Source: Lepisosteus oculatus
Lineage: Eukaryota > Chordata > Actinopteri > Semionotiformes > Lepisosteidae
Assembly (NCBI RefSeq): GCF_040954835.1
Contig: NC_090711.1
Span: forward strand, 2,425,501 to 2,489,500
Length of the DNA: 64,000 bases
Direction: 5' to 3'
This document shows, one piece after another, positions 35,796 to 50,100 of this stretch (within the stretch, counting starts at the first letter, position 1; every line of letters begins with the position of its first letter). A program made the translations under genes and the position numbers. Below the pieces are notes generated by a model. It searched no databases. It was not told the DNA's origin and saw only the letters and a list, made by a program, of their open reading frames with translations.

Positions 35796-38700
35796 ATGGG
35801 TGCTTCACCCTTTTCCTTTGGAAGGTGTATGTCTAGCTGGGGGGTATTCTGTGTTTTTCTCTTACTCTTCAGTTTTGTCAATGAGCAAAAACTTTTGTCT
35901 GCTGCAAGGGCAAAGATAAGGCACAGGGAATCCTTTCATCTTTTTAAAAACGTTTTGATTTGACAACATTATCAGAATGTACTGCTGTATCTTTACTTTT
36001 TATAACTGCAGACCCCCCAGCTCTTCAATGTCTCATCCACTCATCCATTCCGGTTTTGGGTTAGTTGTGTGTCCTAACGCCGTAAACCCAGGTTAAAGCT
36101 GTGTTTAAGGTCCCCTGTAGGCCATACCTATCAGGCCACCCTTGAAAGCTCCCAAGAAAATTCCTGCTCTGCAAAGTTATGCAGAATTTAAACCAGTCAA
36201 GAGACAGAGTGAGTATTGAAAGGCCATTACTCTAATATATACATAGATTTTAAAACCTTAAGTTATGTGAAATGCTGACTTTACAAAAGAAACTATCTAA
36301 TAAAGTAGTGAGAAGTCTTCTGAATACGGTGGGTTTTATTAGGGTCTTAAAATTCCTTTTGTCCCCTGTAGACATGAAGAGACGTCTCAGATATGTTACT
36401 TCCTCTGGTGTATCAAAGGGATGCTGAGAATCAGAAGACAGCTCTGTCTCGGTCCCCAGCCGAAGACTGCGCCCATGACAAAGCAATGTGAACCCGAACC
36501 CTAAATAAACCAGTCAATGCTGATGTCAGTTCATATGAGGACAGATTTCCAAGATGTACCATGAATACATTCACCTGCAGTAAGCAGGATTTACGTGTTA
36601 CCCTGTGGCAAACTTTAGAAAGAAGCTGTGACCAGCAGAAAATCAGAGATGTGCAAATGAGACTCTGCAAGAGCTTATGCGTTTTGAAAGAACTGACAAA
36701 TGTGCAAATCACTCTAGGTTATTCTGAAAGACAGAGCAGTGTGGTGGGGATTTTTTCTTTCTTTTTTTTTTTGTTGTTGGTAGGTTTCAAGATACCAGCC
36801 CAGAGCATGACTTCAAGGGGAAGTGCAGACTGTGAAACACTGGCCTCTGTCTGGCCTCATGAGGAATGTGCAGCACAGGACCAGACAATATGAGGTCAAA
36901 TGTGACGCCAGAAGAAAGCAGTTTTCAAACGTGAAAACCATCTTTGTATCATGGGTATAATGATAACATTTGATTTGATTTTTTATGCATAAAAACCAGA
37001 ATGAGACGCTCTGTCTCCTGTAGTGTTGTGATGGGATGAAGGGCTAATTAATATTAATTCTCATAATTCATCACAACTGCTGCTCCTAAATGCAACTTAA
37101 CTGCTTCTAGTATCTAGTATCTATTATACCTGTCCTTCTATCTAGTCATCAATATGCATATGATAAATACAAATGCATGAAATCTTCCATAACTTTATAC
37201 ATTATTTTCTTTCTGTGCGGTGAGTGTATTGATGTAGAAAAATGTAATATCCCTAATATATCAGCCCTGAATTGCAAGACGAGGTTCTCGGCTCGGTACA
37301 TATATCATGGCTGCTGTTATATATACAGCTGGGTCATAAAGACCCATGACTCATGAAAGTGCGGGCGCAGACGGCACACTGCAGTTCAGTTAAGGGGAAA
37401 ACGCTGTGTGTAAAACTGGGGCGCTTCAGGATTTACTGCAATAAAACTGGGCTCGGGTCTTCCATGAATATGAATCCAACGCCTTCATTTCTGGGAATTT
37501 ATTGGGGTGTCACAGGTGATGCATTTCGAACGTAGCCATGCAAGCGCGCGCAAGTCCGCAGGCTGACTGGGGGATGAGAGTGTGGTCGCCGGAATGGCTT
37601 TTCCAGGAAATGAGGACTGGAGCAGCTCACCATGAAAACATAAAACCAGAGCTTGTCTCCCAGCCCTCTCAGGCTGCAGGCTTCTAAATCACCACTAAAT
37701 ATAATTTACTAGGGTTTCGGCGTGGTAAAACTACAAATAAACGGCGTCATAAAAGACAGCGAAAGGACACAGAGGACACCACCTCAAAATTCCCAGATCT
37801 GAAGACTTCCAAAAAAACCCCACAAACATCTCTGCGAATGGGACACAGGGACACAGCCCCACTCCCTCACCCCTTCAAAATGAGGAGGAAAAGGAGGAAA
37901 AACGTGCCTTTGTAGCCGAAGCAAAGCTGGCAAAGCGTGAAAATCACAGGAGCAGGAGCAGCACTGAGCGTCCGCCCACAAGCCATCAAAGGCCTGGCAA
38001 GACGCAGGCAGCTGTCTGGACCCCAGCCAGTGCAGCCCAGCCAGAACGGGAGACAGGCTCTGGGCTAGAGCAACGTCTCCTGACAAACTCAAACCTGCCG
38101 CCTTCCAGCAGAGCCCTGGCTGCAGCTCGGGCAGAGCAGGACTCTCCTGCTCTCTGCGTGATGTGGGAGTGCGCCAGGCCCATCCAGCCTCCCACTTCTC
38201 TGACCCTCGACTGGCCTGACTGCCTCTGGACCCACCTGTCTAAGGCTCTTCCCTGTGCTCTTCTCTCACTGTCTTCTCCTGCTTGGCTATAAGGGCCGTG
38301 TCGTGCTATCATGCATGGAAGCCTTTGGAGAAGTGGGGAGCAAGAGCTTGTTAATACCATGTGCGAGAATGGGCTCATGGGCTGGTCACTGCATGTGCCG
38401 CGGAAATGAAGGAGGCCGCGACTGAGTCTCATACACAGACTAAAACCACCGCGAGGGAAATGGGCTTCTTACCACCCACCCAAAAGACTTCAGGCAGCGG
38501 GAGCATGCAGCATGCCACCTGGAGGAGACCCGGAGGAGAGGGGTTCCTTCAGCAGATCCACAGAGCGACTGTCAGATTCTCCCAGTTACAGCCTGATCAG
38601 TGTTTTACGAAGACACTGATGTGGTAGTTTACTAACGCTTATCCTCTCTCCAGCTGCAGTCTTAAAAAAAAATGTGTGTCTGGGGGGTGGTGGGAGAGGA

Positions 38701-39210
38701 ATTTATAGGTGAAGTCAGCAAGTGCAAAGCTGAGCAATTCTCTCCCTGGCCTAGATCAAAGTGATAAAAAAGCCCTTTTAACTTGTAGCTTTGGAAAGGC
38801 CATTGGTCGAGACAGTCCTTATAAAATACAACCCCTCATGTATTCACACTGTAAAACAGTTATCTGCTTACCAAGCTTCCCAGTGACATGAAATTCAATA
38901 AAGACATAAGCTTCCCATGGGTAAGTCTGGTCTTTACAAGGCAGTTCTTTCTCTGTTTTTAATACACTCTGTGGTAAGTAAGGCCCTTGGACAACTGGTC
39001 CTGCCAGAAACTCAGAGGCTGTTTCATTTACTTTCCAAAGCAGTGTGCCGGAAGATGCTAAGCTCTTTTTCAGTAGTTTGGTCAGATCCTAATGAATGGG
39101 ATAGAGGGACAAGTTGTGTATAAGGTATTGGCCTGACTAGCCTAGTTGAGGGAATGGCAGCCTATCTGAGCAGGTGTAGATGGGGCAGGCGATGGGAGGA
39201 AGGGAAGGAA
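35796..39210. other. Intergenic, nothing recognised
   Basis: A TATATATA motif at 37318-37326 followed by TGACTCA-type sequence (about 37347-37353) is noted but has no other promoter support. Confidence 0.5.
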
Positions 39211-39613
39211 GGGTAATAATTCCTTACACCTAAGTAGCTCTTTTCTGGACACTCCACTCAAAGCGCTTAACAGGTCATGGGGAATCCCACTACCACCACC
39301 AGTGTGCAGCATCCACCTGGATGATGCGACGGCAGCCAGAGTGCGCCAGTGCGCTCAACACACACCAGCTCTCAGTGGGAGAAGAACAGAGTGATGAAAC
39401 CAGTTCATAGATGGGGATTATTAGGAGGCCGTGTTCGGTAAAGGCCAGGGGCAAATTTGACCAGGAAGCCGAGGTAACACCCCTACTCTTTTCGAGAAAC
39501 GCCCTGGGATTTTTAATATCTCTTCCAGCAGCAACCTTAGCTTTTCCCTGGAGGTCTCCCATCCAGGTACTGACCAAGCTTCAGTGGGCTACCAGGTGTG
39601 AGTTGCTGCTGGC
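39211..39613 (-). mobile_element. 5S rRNA-derived SINE with both ends (SINE3/DeuSINE-like)
   Basis: Read on the minus strand, the head at about 39536-39600 carries the 5S rRNA internal promoter stretch (GGTCAGTACCTGGATGGGAGACC). A central domain follows (CGAAAAGAGTAGGGGTGTTA and the CTCTGTTCTTCTCCCACTGAGAGCTGG segment), and a tail with AAGCGCTTTGAGTGGAGTG and GTGTAAGGAATTATTA. The head, core and tail order is that of 5S-headed SINEs found in fishes and other vertebrates. It is the only copy here with both ends. The tail matches the truncated element at 6135-6402. Confidence 0.8.
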
Positions 39614-42600
39614 CAGGTCTCTGGGTGCGAGACTTGCATTTGTAGGAGAGTGCAAATGTGCAAGGTTAGGATCTCCTGAATGTCTGTTAAAACAACACTG
39701 GGAGTGACGAGATTTGTGCAGGTTCGGCTATTTGCACGAAGCTCCTGGGAGAGACTGTTCTTAATCCCATCTCAAAGGCAGAGGGACCTTTGCTTTGGAA
39801 ATCTGTAATCTTTCTGACTTTTTGCTCTTCTTACCTAGTTCTTGCACTCACCTCTCCTGTCATTTCCTGCTCAAGACGTGTATGGTGCTCTCCAGCCCTG
39901 CCCCCTTGGAGATATAGACCCTTGGCATGTGGGCCTGTATAAACACAGTGACTGCAAGGTGCCTATGGGGTTTGAGTCATTGGCAGAAGAGTAGTCTGTT
40001 GATCGCGAGAGCAGAATATAGTATGATAACACCAAATCCTACAAGGCTCAGATGACGCTAATCCATATTCCTAACATAATACACTCCACTGCAGTAGAAG
40101 GAAATCCCTAAGGACTGGGTCTCCCCTAAAATATATTGGTTGGCTGGAACGGGGAGCATGTGTTTGAGGTAATTCTGACCTACAGCAATAGCTCCACTCT
40201 CCAAAAACCAGGCTGTTTGAGATCGGCGTACCATATCTGTTTTCATCATACTGACAAGGACAAGGACACTTGTCCTGAAAAGAGAGTTTTAAAGGGGGTG
40301 CCAGCCAATAGGTTGCCAATAGGACCTAATGAAGCGAGGTTTTTGCAGGGGGGTAGTGAGGAGCTGCACACAGATCAGCCGACGGGCAGCGCTGTCTCTG
40401 ACTCGAGCTGTGCTGCCGGGTAGGATGCTGCTCTTCTGCCGCAGGAGAGCGAGCGCGTGGAGATGAATGAACGAGCTGTCATTCATGACCCAGTCCTGTG
40501 CGTAATCTGCTCAGGTGTAGCTCTCTAAGCCCACTATCAGCTTCAGCTTATTAAGGAGCCAAGGAGCCGACAGTAACGGCTCGTCAGCCCCGAAGCCGAG
40601 AGCTCTCGCAGGCTCTCCGCCCCATGCGCCTGGGCACGGAGTCAATAACCGTAATTAAGCTGAACCTGCACCATCAGCCCTACAGCACAAACAGCATCAG
40701 CATCTAATAAAACATGCAAAACAAGCAAGGAAAATAACAACAGCTAAATCTTCGCAATTTGCAATCTTTGCCCGTTTATTGTAATGGTGTTTCAGTGTTA
40801 TTCATGCCTCTGTAATTAACCGAGCTGTCTTCACTTCATCTCAGACATGCTTTCCTGGCACAGTATTCCTCTGTTGTGTTGAGACCAGGCCATGCAGCTG
40901 ATAGAAACCTGCGTGTTCTAAGCACATACAGCAAATATACAGTAAGTGGGATTGCTTGCGCTGTGTGCTTCTCGCTGTGCAAGGAGGAGGCTGTCAGCGG
41001 TGTGGGGATATGAGGTGGCTCTCGGTGATCTGTGCTGCGGGGCTGCCGATGGCCTGTCTAGACTGCTGCCCCTCTGGTCGCAGCTCTCTGACGCAGGGGT
41101 GGTACCACTGGCTGCTGTGATCATGGTGGTGGTGGTGGAGGCTGGAAAGAAAGTCATGAAAGAACAGAGTGCAAAAAAAAAAAATAAGACCGGTGCCTGG
41201 CAACAGAAGGCAGTGGAGCTTGTTTCTTGTTTCCTGGGGGTTGGGCTGCCTTGCAATAAGGCTTCCCACCTGTGCCTGCTAACCCACCCCAGGATGTGGG
41301 TTATTGATAGCCTGGTGGGGGGAAAAATGGCTCTTTGATTTGCCCTGAACCTCCCTACTGCCAAGCATGTGTTTTCTGTCTCTTTGCACTGCAGGCCCGG
41401 ATGGCAAAACACATGTGTGCGCACGCACATACTGAACTCTCTCACAGGCACACACTCAGCCTGCAGCTCAGGCTGCTCAGGTCAGTGGGCGGGACTGTGA
41501 GATCAGGCCCCGTGATGGTAGCAATAAGCCATACTCGGTGCCGGTTTTTACACCCTATTTTAAGAATCTCACATTTAGCCCGAATCACGCCTTTGTATGC
41601 GAGAAGGTTAAAGCTCTTCAAACATACATCATGCATAGGAACCACAGATGTCCCTGCCCAAACAGGTCACAGTGAAAGGCCTGCTTAGTGACGCTTGAAA
41701 TAAAGTGCTTGAATTACAATCAGGCGGGTCTCTGGTGGTTAGAGACTGAAAAGCCCGGTAACATCGCCGCGCTTGGCCAAACAGTCTGGGGTGCAGAGAG
41801 GGAGGGAGAGGACGAGACACAGAGACTGGGAGAGATAATATCTTCGCGGAGGGCTCCCCATCGCACATGAGCTGCACCCTTGAAACAGACTTGGACTTTG
41901 AAAGCTCTGACACAGAACTCAAAGGAGAGGGCAGACCCGCCACTCATCCAAAGGCGGCCACATGCGACTGCAATCCTCTCGCCACGCACATGTGATTTCA
42001 AAGCTAATTGCGCGCCTCTGACACTGAATCGTCATCTCAGACCAGCATGGCAGCTCGGCCTGAGCACGCGGTGGCATCTGACTCACAGGAAGGGGGTGGA
42101 TGGTACAGACGAAGATCCGTCACTTCACAATGCAACAACGGGTGTAGAAATCCAAACAGGCATGCGCAGCGCTGAGAACTGTGCATCAGAACGGACCAAT
42201 GAGGGAACAGGCCGTGTGCAGCAGGATGTTCCATGGGGAAGGAGTGAACGTTTGGGAAGGCGGGTCTGAGGGTATGGTGTGTGCCACCGGGAGGACAGGA
42301 CCTTGACGGGCAAACCAGGGTCATGTCAGGTCCCAGGACAGAGTCAGGGCCCAGACCGTGCCAGGCTGCACTGAGCTAATAAAGACAATTGGTGGGGGCT
42401 TTCTAAGTATCAGGTCAAAAAGACCTGCTGGTGAATCCAGCAAAGATCATCTACATGTATGTACCTGTACAGTATGTCCTACAGGACAGTGCTGCTGCCA
42501 ATACGAACACCTACAGTAGTTAGAAGTCTTCTTTTTTTAAAACCTACTAATATAATGTGTATTAACAATCCTATACACCGCGTATTTGCAGAATACACGG

Positions 42601-42916
42601 TAAGAAATCATTACACGTCAGGAGTTCAATGAATAATAAATAACGTAATGTGTCCTGAATTCATTTAATGAATGCAGTGCAGTTTGTGAGAATGTCTTTG
42701 TGTGCCTAAGACACTCTAGGCATGTGTAAAAACGTCAACATATGTGGAGGCACAAAACAACATCATTTATCTTTTCTTTTGTTATTGCTACTGCCAGCTG
42801 TTGCTCCATGAGTTCTCATCCTTCTTAGTTGGGCCTTTATTCAGCGTCTCAATTTGCAAACGAAGCCAGTGTTCCTGCAGAGCTATCATAACTTCTGAAG
42901 ATCAGTGGCAGGGTCA
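39614..42916. other. Intergenic, nothing recognised
   Basis: Overlapping open frames of 130-177 codons at 40918-41451 lie on opposite strands and include a His/Thr-rich simple-sequence artefact. No gene supported. Confidence 0.5.
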
Positions 42917-43235
42917 GAGAGAAGGCCATTCAGCCCATTTAGGTCTTTTGTTTTTTAGTAGTTAATTGATCTGAGGATCCAACCATTTTGTAAAAAACAG
43001 GCCAGGGTATCAGCTTCCACAATATGGCTGAGCAGCTTGCTCCATATTTCTACAAATCTCTGCATGAGGAACATGTTGTAGAAGTCCTTCAGGTTGAATT
43101 TTTTCAGCGTGTTTGAGGATTTTGAAGATCTCTGTTCCAGTCTAAATTAATGTAGTTTTTCTAGGCTGTCGTTGTAAAAAATTCCTTGAACTCACCTGGT
43201 TGCACTTCTCTGAACTGATTCCAGGACAGAGGTAT
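42917..43235 (-). mobile_element. CR1-type LINE 3' fragment, minus strand
   Basis: On the minus strand this reads from a stretch resembling the reverse-transcriptase C terminus (GATCTTCAAAATCCTCAAAC, i.e. FKILK) through GGAGCAAGCTGCTCAGCC to a tail with AAAATGGTTGGATCCTCAGA and GGGCTGAATGGCCTTC. It is the longest LINE piece in the window, still only the 3' end. Confidence 0.6.
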
Positions 43236-43561
43236 CTTGGCGACCAACATAGTGCACAGTATCTTACATGAGACTTTACTAATGTTGTCATTTGATTTTA
43301 ATGCAGCATTGCTTGATTTGAATTCTGAACAATTTCAAATCATGGCAGAGACAGAGATAATCAGGCAAAATGGAGATGCTTGTCTGAACCACATTTCCCA
43401 AAAGGCTGCAGGGGATGAGACGTAGCCCTCAGTCACCTGACCAGCTGTGAGAAGATGATTGGTCAGTTGACAGTTTAAAAAGGAAGTGGGGGGGCTTTCT
43501 CAGTTGGTTTGATCTGCTGTCTGAGGGGCAGAGAGTGGATCCTCTGGGTGCAGATTTGGCA

Positions 43562-43687
43562 GAGTGAGGAGTGAGGAGTGAGGAGTGAGGAGTGAGGAGT
43601 GAGGAGTGAGGAGTGAGGAGTGAGGAGTGAGGAGTGAGGAGTGAGGAGTGAGGAGTGAGGAGTGAGGAGTGAGGAGTGAGGAGTGAG
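43562..43687 (+). repeat. Heptamer satellite, 18 copies
   Basis: Eighteen perfect copies of GAGTGAG in phase (126 bp), with no substitutions visible. The minus strand reads TPHSSLL repeats, which is not a real protein. Confidence 0.95.
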
Positions 43688-45744
43688 CATCTGTAGAACT
43701 GCTAATTTTGTATAGAGCCTCCCAATAGGAGATACAGAGGAAGTTTGTGAAGAGACCTAGAGAGAGAGAGATTTTTAAGCAACTTAACAGCCTGGTATAA
43801 ACATTAGGGACTGAAAGAAGCCTTGATGTTTTGGCACGCCAAACCTAGGGTGTCACAATAAAGATGTATAGAAATATAAATAGGTAGCAATCAGTACTTT
43901 TTCAGAGGCTGTGTAAGACCAAGGAAGAGAAAAGAGCTGTGCTGAGAATGCTGTTCTGTGCTTCACTCCCAATACAGGACAGTACATCAATACGTGTAGG
44001 CTGGTGCTTTAGTGCTATCGATTGCAGTGGTTAATACTGATGTTTCTTCACCTCTCACATGTAATTAGGCCTCTGCACACTCATGGAGATGGATGTGATG
44101 CTGCACGAAAGCCCATTAAAGGTGATCGTGCACATACCAGGAAATGAAAAGGGAAGTCCTTGTGCGTGTCGTGTGATGGAGACCCTTTGCTCCAATACGT
44201 TGAACTGGTGGGTCCCTCTGTTGTGCAGAGGGTGCACGCTCTGTCAAGCGATGGCAGTCCCTGCAGGTGTACGGGCTGCCAGGCTGTGTATGACTGTTGG
44301 TAAACAGAGAATGCGAGGACCCTGAATGTGTAAACAGCCATTGCTCGCTCAAACTAAGCAGCAGCAACGATCTAAGAATATTCCAGCTCTCTGACTGCAT
44401 TGCACAAGTCTTTGGCATTTCATTGTGCGCACAACATCGCACATAAATTCATAAGATTACACAGATTTAGCAATGCAGGAATGGCAGTGGGAAAAATGGG
44501 AAAACACATCTGAAAGAATTCCCTAGACAGTCGTAAAATTCCAGCATTGCTGTAAATAATCAACGCAGGTTTCACTGCTTCCAATAAAGGGCTGGAATTT
44601 CTCTCTTCTGTGCTGCTACAGCTAGTAATGATACTGGTGGGAAGGCTGTCAGTGTCAGTGCACATTAACAGGACTGGAAGGGAAATAATTGACTTTGACT
44701 CGTTCTTCTTATGTAATCTCTCTAAATGACTGCTGTCCAGGCAGGGCTATTATAGCTGGGAAGCAGTGGGCCACAGCCCTCGACAGTGATTGTGTAGCTC
44801 ACAGTGCAGAGCTCTGTGGAGAGGAGGCATGAGGGCTGTAGTTAATTAAAGTTTGAAGTCAGCGTGCGCTGGGACTGGGCTGCCCTGCTTAAACAGTGCT
44901 GAGCAAACAATTATATGGGAGCTGGGCTGAGTTTCTAAAGGTTGAGTCAGGAAGGCATTCATATCACCTCATCTTTATTTTCATAGATGAAGAGTGAATG
45001 TTATAGAATAATGTGTATGTGAATGTTGCAATGAAATGAAGACTCGGTCTGCAGAGCAGGAAGGAGGATAGATTTGCTAAGTTGTGGCTCTGATGCATGA
45101 TAAATTCCCTTTTTCTTATGAAACACTGCCAGCTCCGAAACTGCTTATTTCTCTGTTTAATCAATCAATATGGCATTTCATAAAGGTCATTTTATCTCTC
45201 TAGGAGCAGCACAGCTGTTTCCTTCCTCCTCCACCTCTGCAATGTTTCTGTTCTCTCTTCATCAGCTCCTGTGAGTTAACATGTCTGGTAACAAGGAGAA
45301 TTTACCATGCAGGGAAAAACTGAGCATTTTGCCCTGTAAAGCAATTTGCTCTAAATGGCCTCAGAGCATAGCTCTGCTGGGTTTGTGATCCTTGCAGGCC
45401 CTCGATCTGCTGCATGCTCAGAGTTTTCCCTGTGGTCCCAGCGCAGTCTTCCCTTCTCTGTGGTCTTTAGTGCATCACGTTTGTGGCGGGAACATCTGTT
45501 TGTGCTTCATATGTGCCTCTGCTGCAGAGAAGACATAAACCACCCAGAGGTTTGCTTTGGACCATAACCATTTATTCAGCGATGGAGTCTCACTCGACCC
45601 ACGACTACTGTATGTCCAAAATAGGGAACAACAGGCCACCTCTCTGCTCTGCTTATTTACAAAAAGGTGCTTTTATTTCTATCTACATGCCTACTGTCAA
45701 ACAGCAGAATTTACTACTCAGAGGGAATACTGACAGGGAACCGC

Positions 45745-45790
<46 letters not shown>

Positions 45791-47149
45791 GAACTAGAAA
45801 AAATATCCAGAATAAAATAAAATCGTCACTTTTGTCCACAGAATGAGAGTTTGGTGGGCTCAGGTGAACACTGATAAAAAAAAATTTCACACATTTCATT
45901 TCACACTGAGCTCAGAGTTAACGTGTCCTGCATCTGTGTCGTGTTCATCACTAGTGGTCCAGGGAGCAGGATGTGTTAAGACAAGAAGCTAATTGTCGGC
46001 AGGGGGCACCGTGCCGTTTCCCCCTACACCCTGGGGGCCACACTGCGTCAGAACTCGCTGTTGCGGCTTTAGATTAGAGACCTGTCACCCCGGGGTTCCC
46101 CTCCCTATTGTCTGTGCTAATACCACCACTGGGTCTTGTGAGGCTCCCTCAGTGGTGAAAATCTCAAGAAACCAGACTCAGCCCTCAGATATTTGCCCCA
46201 CTCCCCGATGCCCCATATGGGCTACAGAATGCAGACTTTGACACATAGGGAGGCGGGAGGGGGCTCTGATCTTTGAGGGGGGCTTCTGATTTACAGGCGT
46301 TGGGCCATAATCCCACAGATGGCAGCTTCGCACCACTGGCTCCTTGGCTGAGCTCAGACACCGCGTGTCGGGAGCTGCGGTGTCTCTCATGCTGAGCAGC
46401 CTCACGGCCATCTTAACTCACCGCTAGTGGCGTCTCACCTGAGGAGAGCAAGATCTCACCGCGGAGGGGAGCGCCCTTCACAGATTTCTAAGCTCTTTTA
46501 GGACAAAAACACATACAAGAGAAGTGTAAAAAACAAATAGGAAAATCCCCAGGTTTGGGTTGTGAAGGCAGCGGCGCCCTGCTTTGAACTCAGTGCACTA
46601 GGATCATCTGTAAATGGTGAGGGTGAGGCATCGTGGCTGGAGTTTGGCTATTTCAGCAGGCTGTGGTGCAGTACAAAGATTCAGATCTTATTGATCTGCG
46701 GGGTGCAAAGCCTGAAACTACAGCCCGGGCTAAGAGCAGCCTTCCTATTGTCTCTAGGCCTGACTGCCCCTGGATCACAGTCTCAGTCCTGGAGTCATTG
46801 AGAGAGAGGAGCTCGGCGCTCCTGAGCTGTCAGACGTGCTGGGTATGGCTGTCTCTCTTGTGCTCCCCCTTTGAAAATATTCTGCGTGAAATCAGCATTG
46901 TAGTTCCATCTGCGGGAACTCTATTAATCAAAACAGCCTTCGGAGTAGGAGGTGCGAAGCAGATGGGTGTTTTTAACTCAGTTTCATTTATGCACGGGCT
47001 TTGTGCATTTCTCGCCCTGACACTGATTCTCCTGAGCCCATCTGTGAATTGTCTACCCCGTTCTTCAGCATGGATATTCAAGCCAGAGCTAAAAACCTTC
47101 AAACTGCCCAGCGATAGGAAGGTGTGAAAGAAGAAAAAAACCCCACAGC
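43688..47149. other. Intergenic, nothing recognised beyond the (AAT)n
   Basis: A 164-codon plus-strand frame at 46633-47127 has no family resemblance and no splice or promoter support. Confidence 0.5.
45745..45790 (+). repeat. (AAT)n microsatellite
   Basis: About 15 uninterrupted AAT units. Confidence 0.95.
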
Positions 47150-50100
47150 AACTAAAAAATAAACAATTTTTTAAAATCCTTTAAAAAATGCCGGTTGGGT
47201 TTCGCTATTCAATATTCAATATTCTGTGTGGATGTTGGTGCGAAACATCATGCTGTTGTCCGATTTACGTCATTAGTATCATTAAATAAATACTTTTATT
47301 TACACTTGCAAACAAATCCAAATAAAAAAGACTGTAAAATAGTTTTAAATATTTAATCTTTTAAAAAGTTTCGCCCAGCAACAGTATGTCAGATGCTACA
47401 TCATTTTTTCCCTAATATATAGCCATACACAGCACATCTTTTACAAAGTACAAACATTACAAATAAAAGCAGTTGCACAGTGAGTTGAATGCTTTGACCT
47501 GAGTCCAGTTAGAGGAGAAGACTGCTGGTGTTTGGTTGGATAAGAGTTCGGAATACTGTCATCCATCATCACTGAGACCCCGTTTCACGGGGGCATCCGT
47601 CTACAGCAGAACACTACAACTACCCATCCTGTGTGTGGGAACCAGAGGAGAAAATACCTTCTTCAATTATTGCGCTACAATATTGATCTTTGCAATATTC
47701 TGCAATACTTTAAAAATGTTTCTAGCTTTCTTTCCCATACAATGTCACTGACTATAAAACTTGAATAACACTGTTCCTAAGTTCTGGCAGAAATTCTAGT
47801 TGTACTTTCTTTTCTACATTTGGCAAAGATATGTCTCTGAGTAAAACCCAAACTTCTGGAAGGTGTTCATCTGGAAAGAATGTGAAAACGAAAATGCCTC
47901 CACACATTTTAGAGTCTTTTGAATATGTTGGCACTCAATGTGGAACTGGCTTGCCTCACATTTAGCCAAGACAACTGAAATTGGGCCTAAAAGATAACAC
48001 TGCATTTCGTTTTTACCAGGTGAATGAATGCCAGCCATATCTCGATAATTTCAGAGCACTACTAAAACCTCAAAGAAGAAAAGGCATATTGCTTTAAACA
48101 AAGTCAGCTTAAAGCCATTCTTGGGCACACATTTCTGGAGTATCTGGACTTTCTTTCCTGATACAAGGCCTCATTGTTTTTGACCAGTGTTTCAGGTATA
48201 TGACCTATTCCCTCTTGCTTGTACTCGTCCTTTTAAAAGGACACGTATCCAGACAGGTCCAGCCCTGAATATGAGAGAGGAATGGGAGAACATAGTATCC
48301 AAGGGGAACTGTTAAGTTTCTCATTTATCTTCACAGATGTAAAAAAATAAAAAAGATAGTTTTGGTCACGGATTAGTACCCATGTCACAGAGCTAAAGCA
48401 AGGATATCAACCCGCTTGATGGGGACTAATTCAAAACTGAAGCCAAGGGTAATGTTCGTCGTGACGGCAGCAGTTATCAAACAGAAACTGCAAGGTTCAT
48501 TCGTTGTAAGAGTTCAAAAAATAAACGATCCCTTTTTTAAGTGGAGGGTGAGCTGCTACCCATCCCATCCTGGTGCAGAAAAAGCTGCTCGAGTCTTGAA
48601 CTGAGAGGGCTTAAGGTTACTGTAAAATACTAGATGCAGATATTCATGCTGACAGCTGCTGAGATATAAATAAAGGCAGTCCTTTTTCTGAGTCGGAGGA
48701 GAGAGAAGAAAGTCTTGCATTTATTTTGTCTCCCCCCTCCCATGGAAGTTAGCCATCCGCGTGCCTCGTCACTGCATTCCTGATCCACGTCCGTGTTTCC
48801 AGAGAGCGCAGATTACCTCTGGGAGGCACTAAGACCCAGACAAGTGATCCCTGAGAGAGTCAATGGGGACAGCTGGTAGACACAGATTTCTCTCCATTCA
48901 CAGATCGCCTGATGAGGCAGCTGGAGCCCGACTGCAGACATGACATGCATTTTGCCAACCAGACTGCATTATCTCTAAGCAGACGCTCAGTGAGCACAGC
49001 GCTCAGACCCTGTACAAAAGACCTCTGCCTCGACGGCGATATGCATCCTCAATTCCAAGAAAAAAAGAATTAAATGAACGCAGCAGAAAACGAGTGCAAA
49101 CAGACCCACATATGAATTCGTGCAAGGAACACCGTTAGAGATAATACAAAGGTCATCCAGTAGCAAGATGATGAAACTGCTAATTCCAAATCAGGAGGCA
49201 TTATAACATGACTCAGAACTGGGGCTGCAGACATCATTCCAGTATCTCTTGCCTGAATAATCACTGCTCTGCACATGCTAAATATTATTGAGTCAAATAA
49301 ACGGCAAAAAGCCTCCCCAATCACAATGTTTCAGGGTGTTTCCTGCTCCTTTGATAAAATATGTGTTAAAACATCTTTTTATCACTATAGGTAAGATTAA
49401 GGTCTCATATGCAACGAATAATAACAGCATTAGTGTAGGACTCCTGCTGCTTGTGTCTTGAAATGTCAGTGACTTTCTTGCCTTTTGTATTTTTTAAACT
49501 GGTAATATCACATCCATTTGGACATCCATTAGAAATGTGAGCATCACCTAATTTTGTTGGTTTGCAACGTGCAGAACTCTGAAACCTGAAGCTCTTTTTA
49601 AAATTCTCACAGCTACAAATCCAATGTAAAACCTGTTCTAAACAAGCCAGATTGAGCAATCAGTTTAAGACTAATAAGATGAATATATCCAGTGCTTTAT
49701 ACTTAAGAAAAGGGTTACAACATATTGTCTGCTCTCCTTTATTCCCTCTGCAGGGGTTAACTAAAACTCAGAAACAGTGCTTGTATTTACATTGCTACCA
49801 TGTAAATGCTCTTAACACTGATTCTTGCGGACCTCACAGATAATTGCAAAAACATTTTAATCACCTTGATGCCGAAGTTCTCTCAGAAGCTGATTTTGGA
49901 AACGGAGGATTCATTATCAAAGCACCCCCCACCCCCCCACTCCCCTCCGCCTCTGCTTGTTAAATGTTCTCTCCACACCCTTTTTTGTGAAGAGCAAAGG
50001 ATTTGCAGAACCTTTTCACTAAGCTCGCCGAAATGTCACACTGGTATAAGAGAAGCACCTGCTCTCACTGGGCTCTGAAGGGACAAGAGAGAGGGAGGGG

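Noticed and set aside
40918-41451. 177-codon minus-strand frame
   Set aside because: Overlaps open frames on the other strand and contains a simple-sequence His run; no family match.
43475-43690. TPHSSLL-repeat protein
   Set aside because: Translation of the perfect heptamer array only.
46633-47127. 164-codon plus-strand frame with hydrophobic stretches
   Set aside because: No recognised domain, no promoter or splice context, and an opposite-strand frame overlaps it; chance is more likely.
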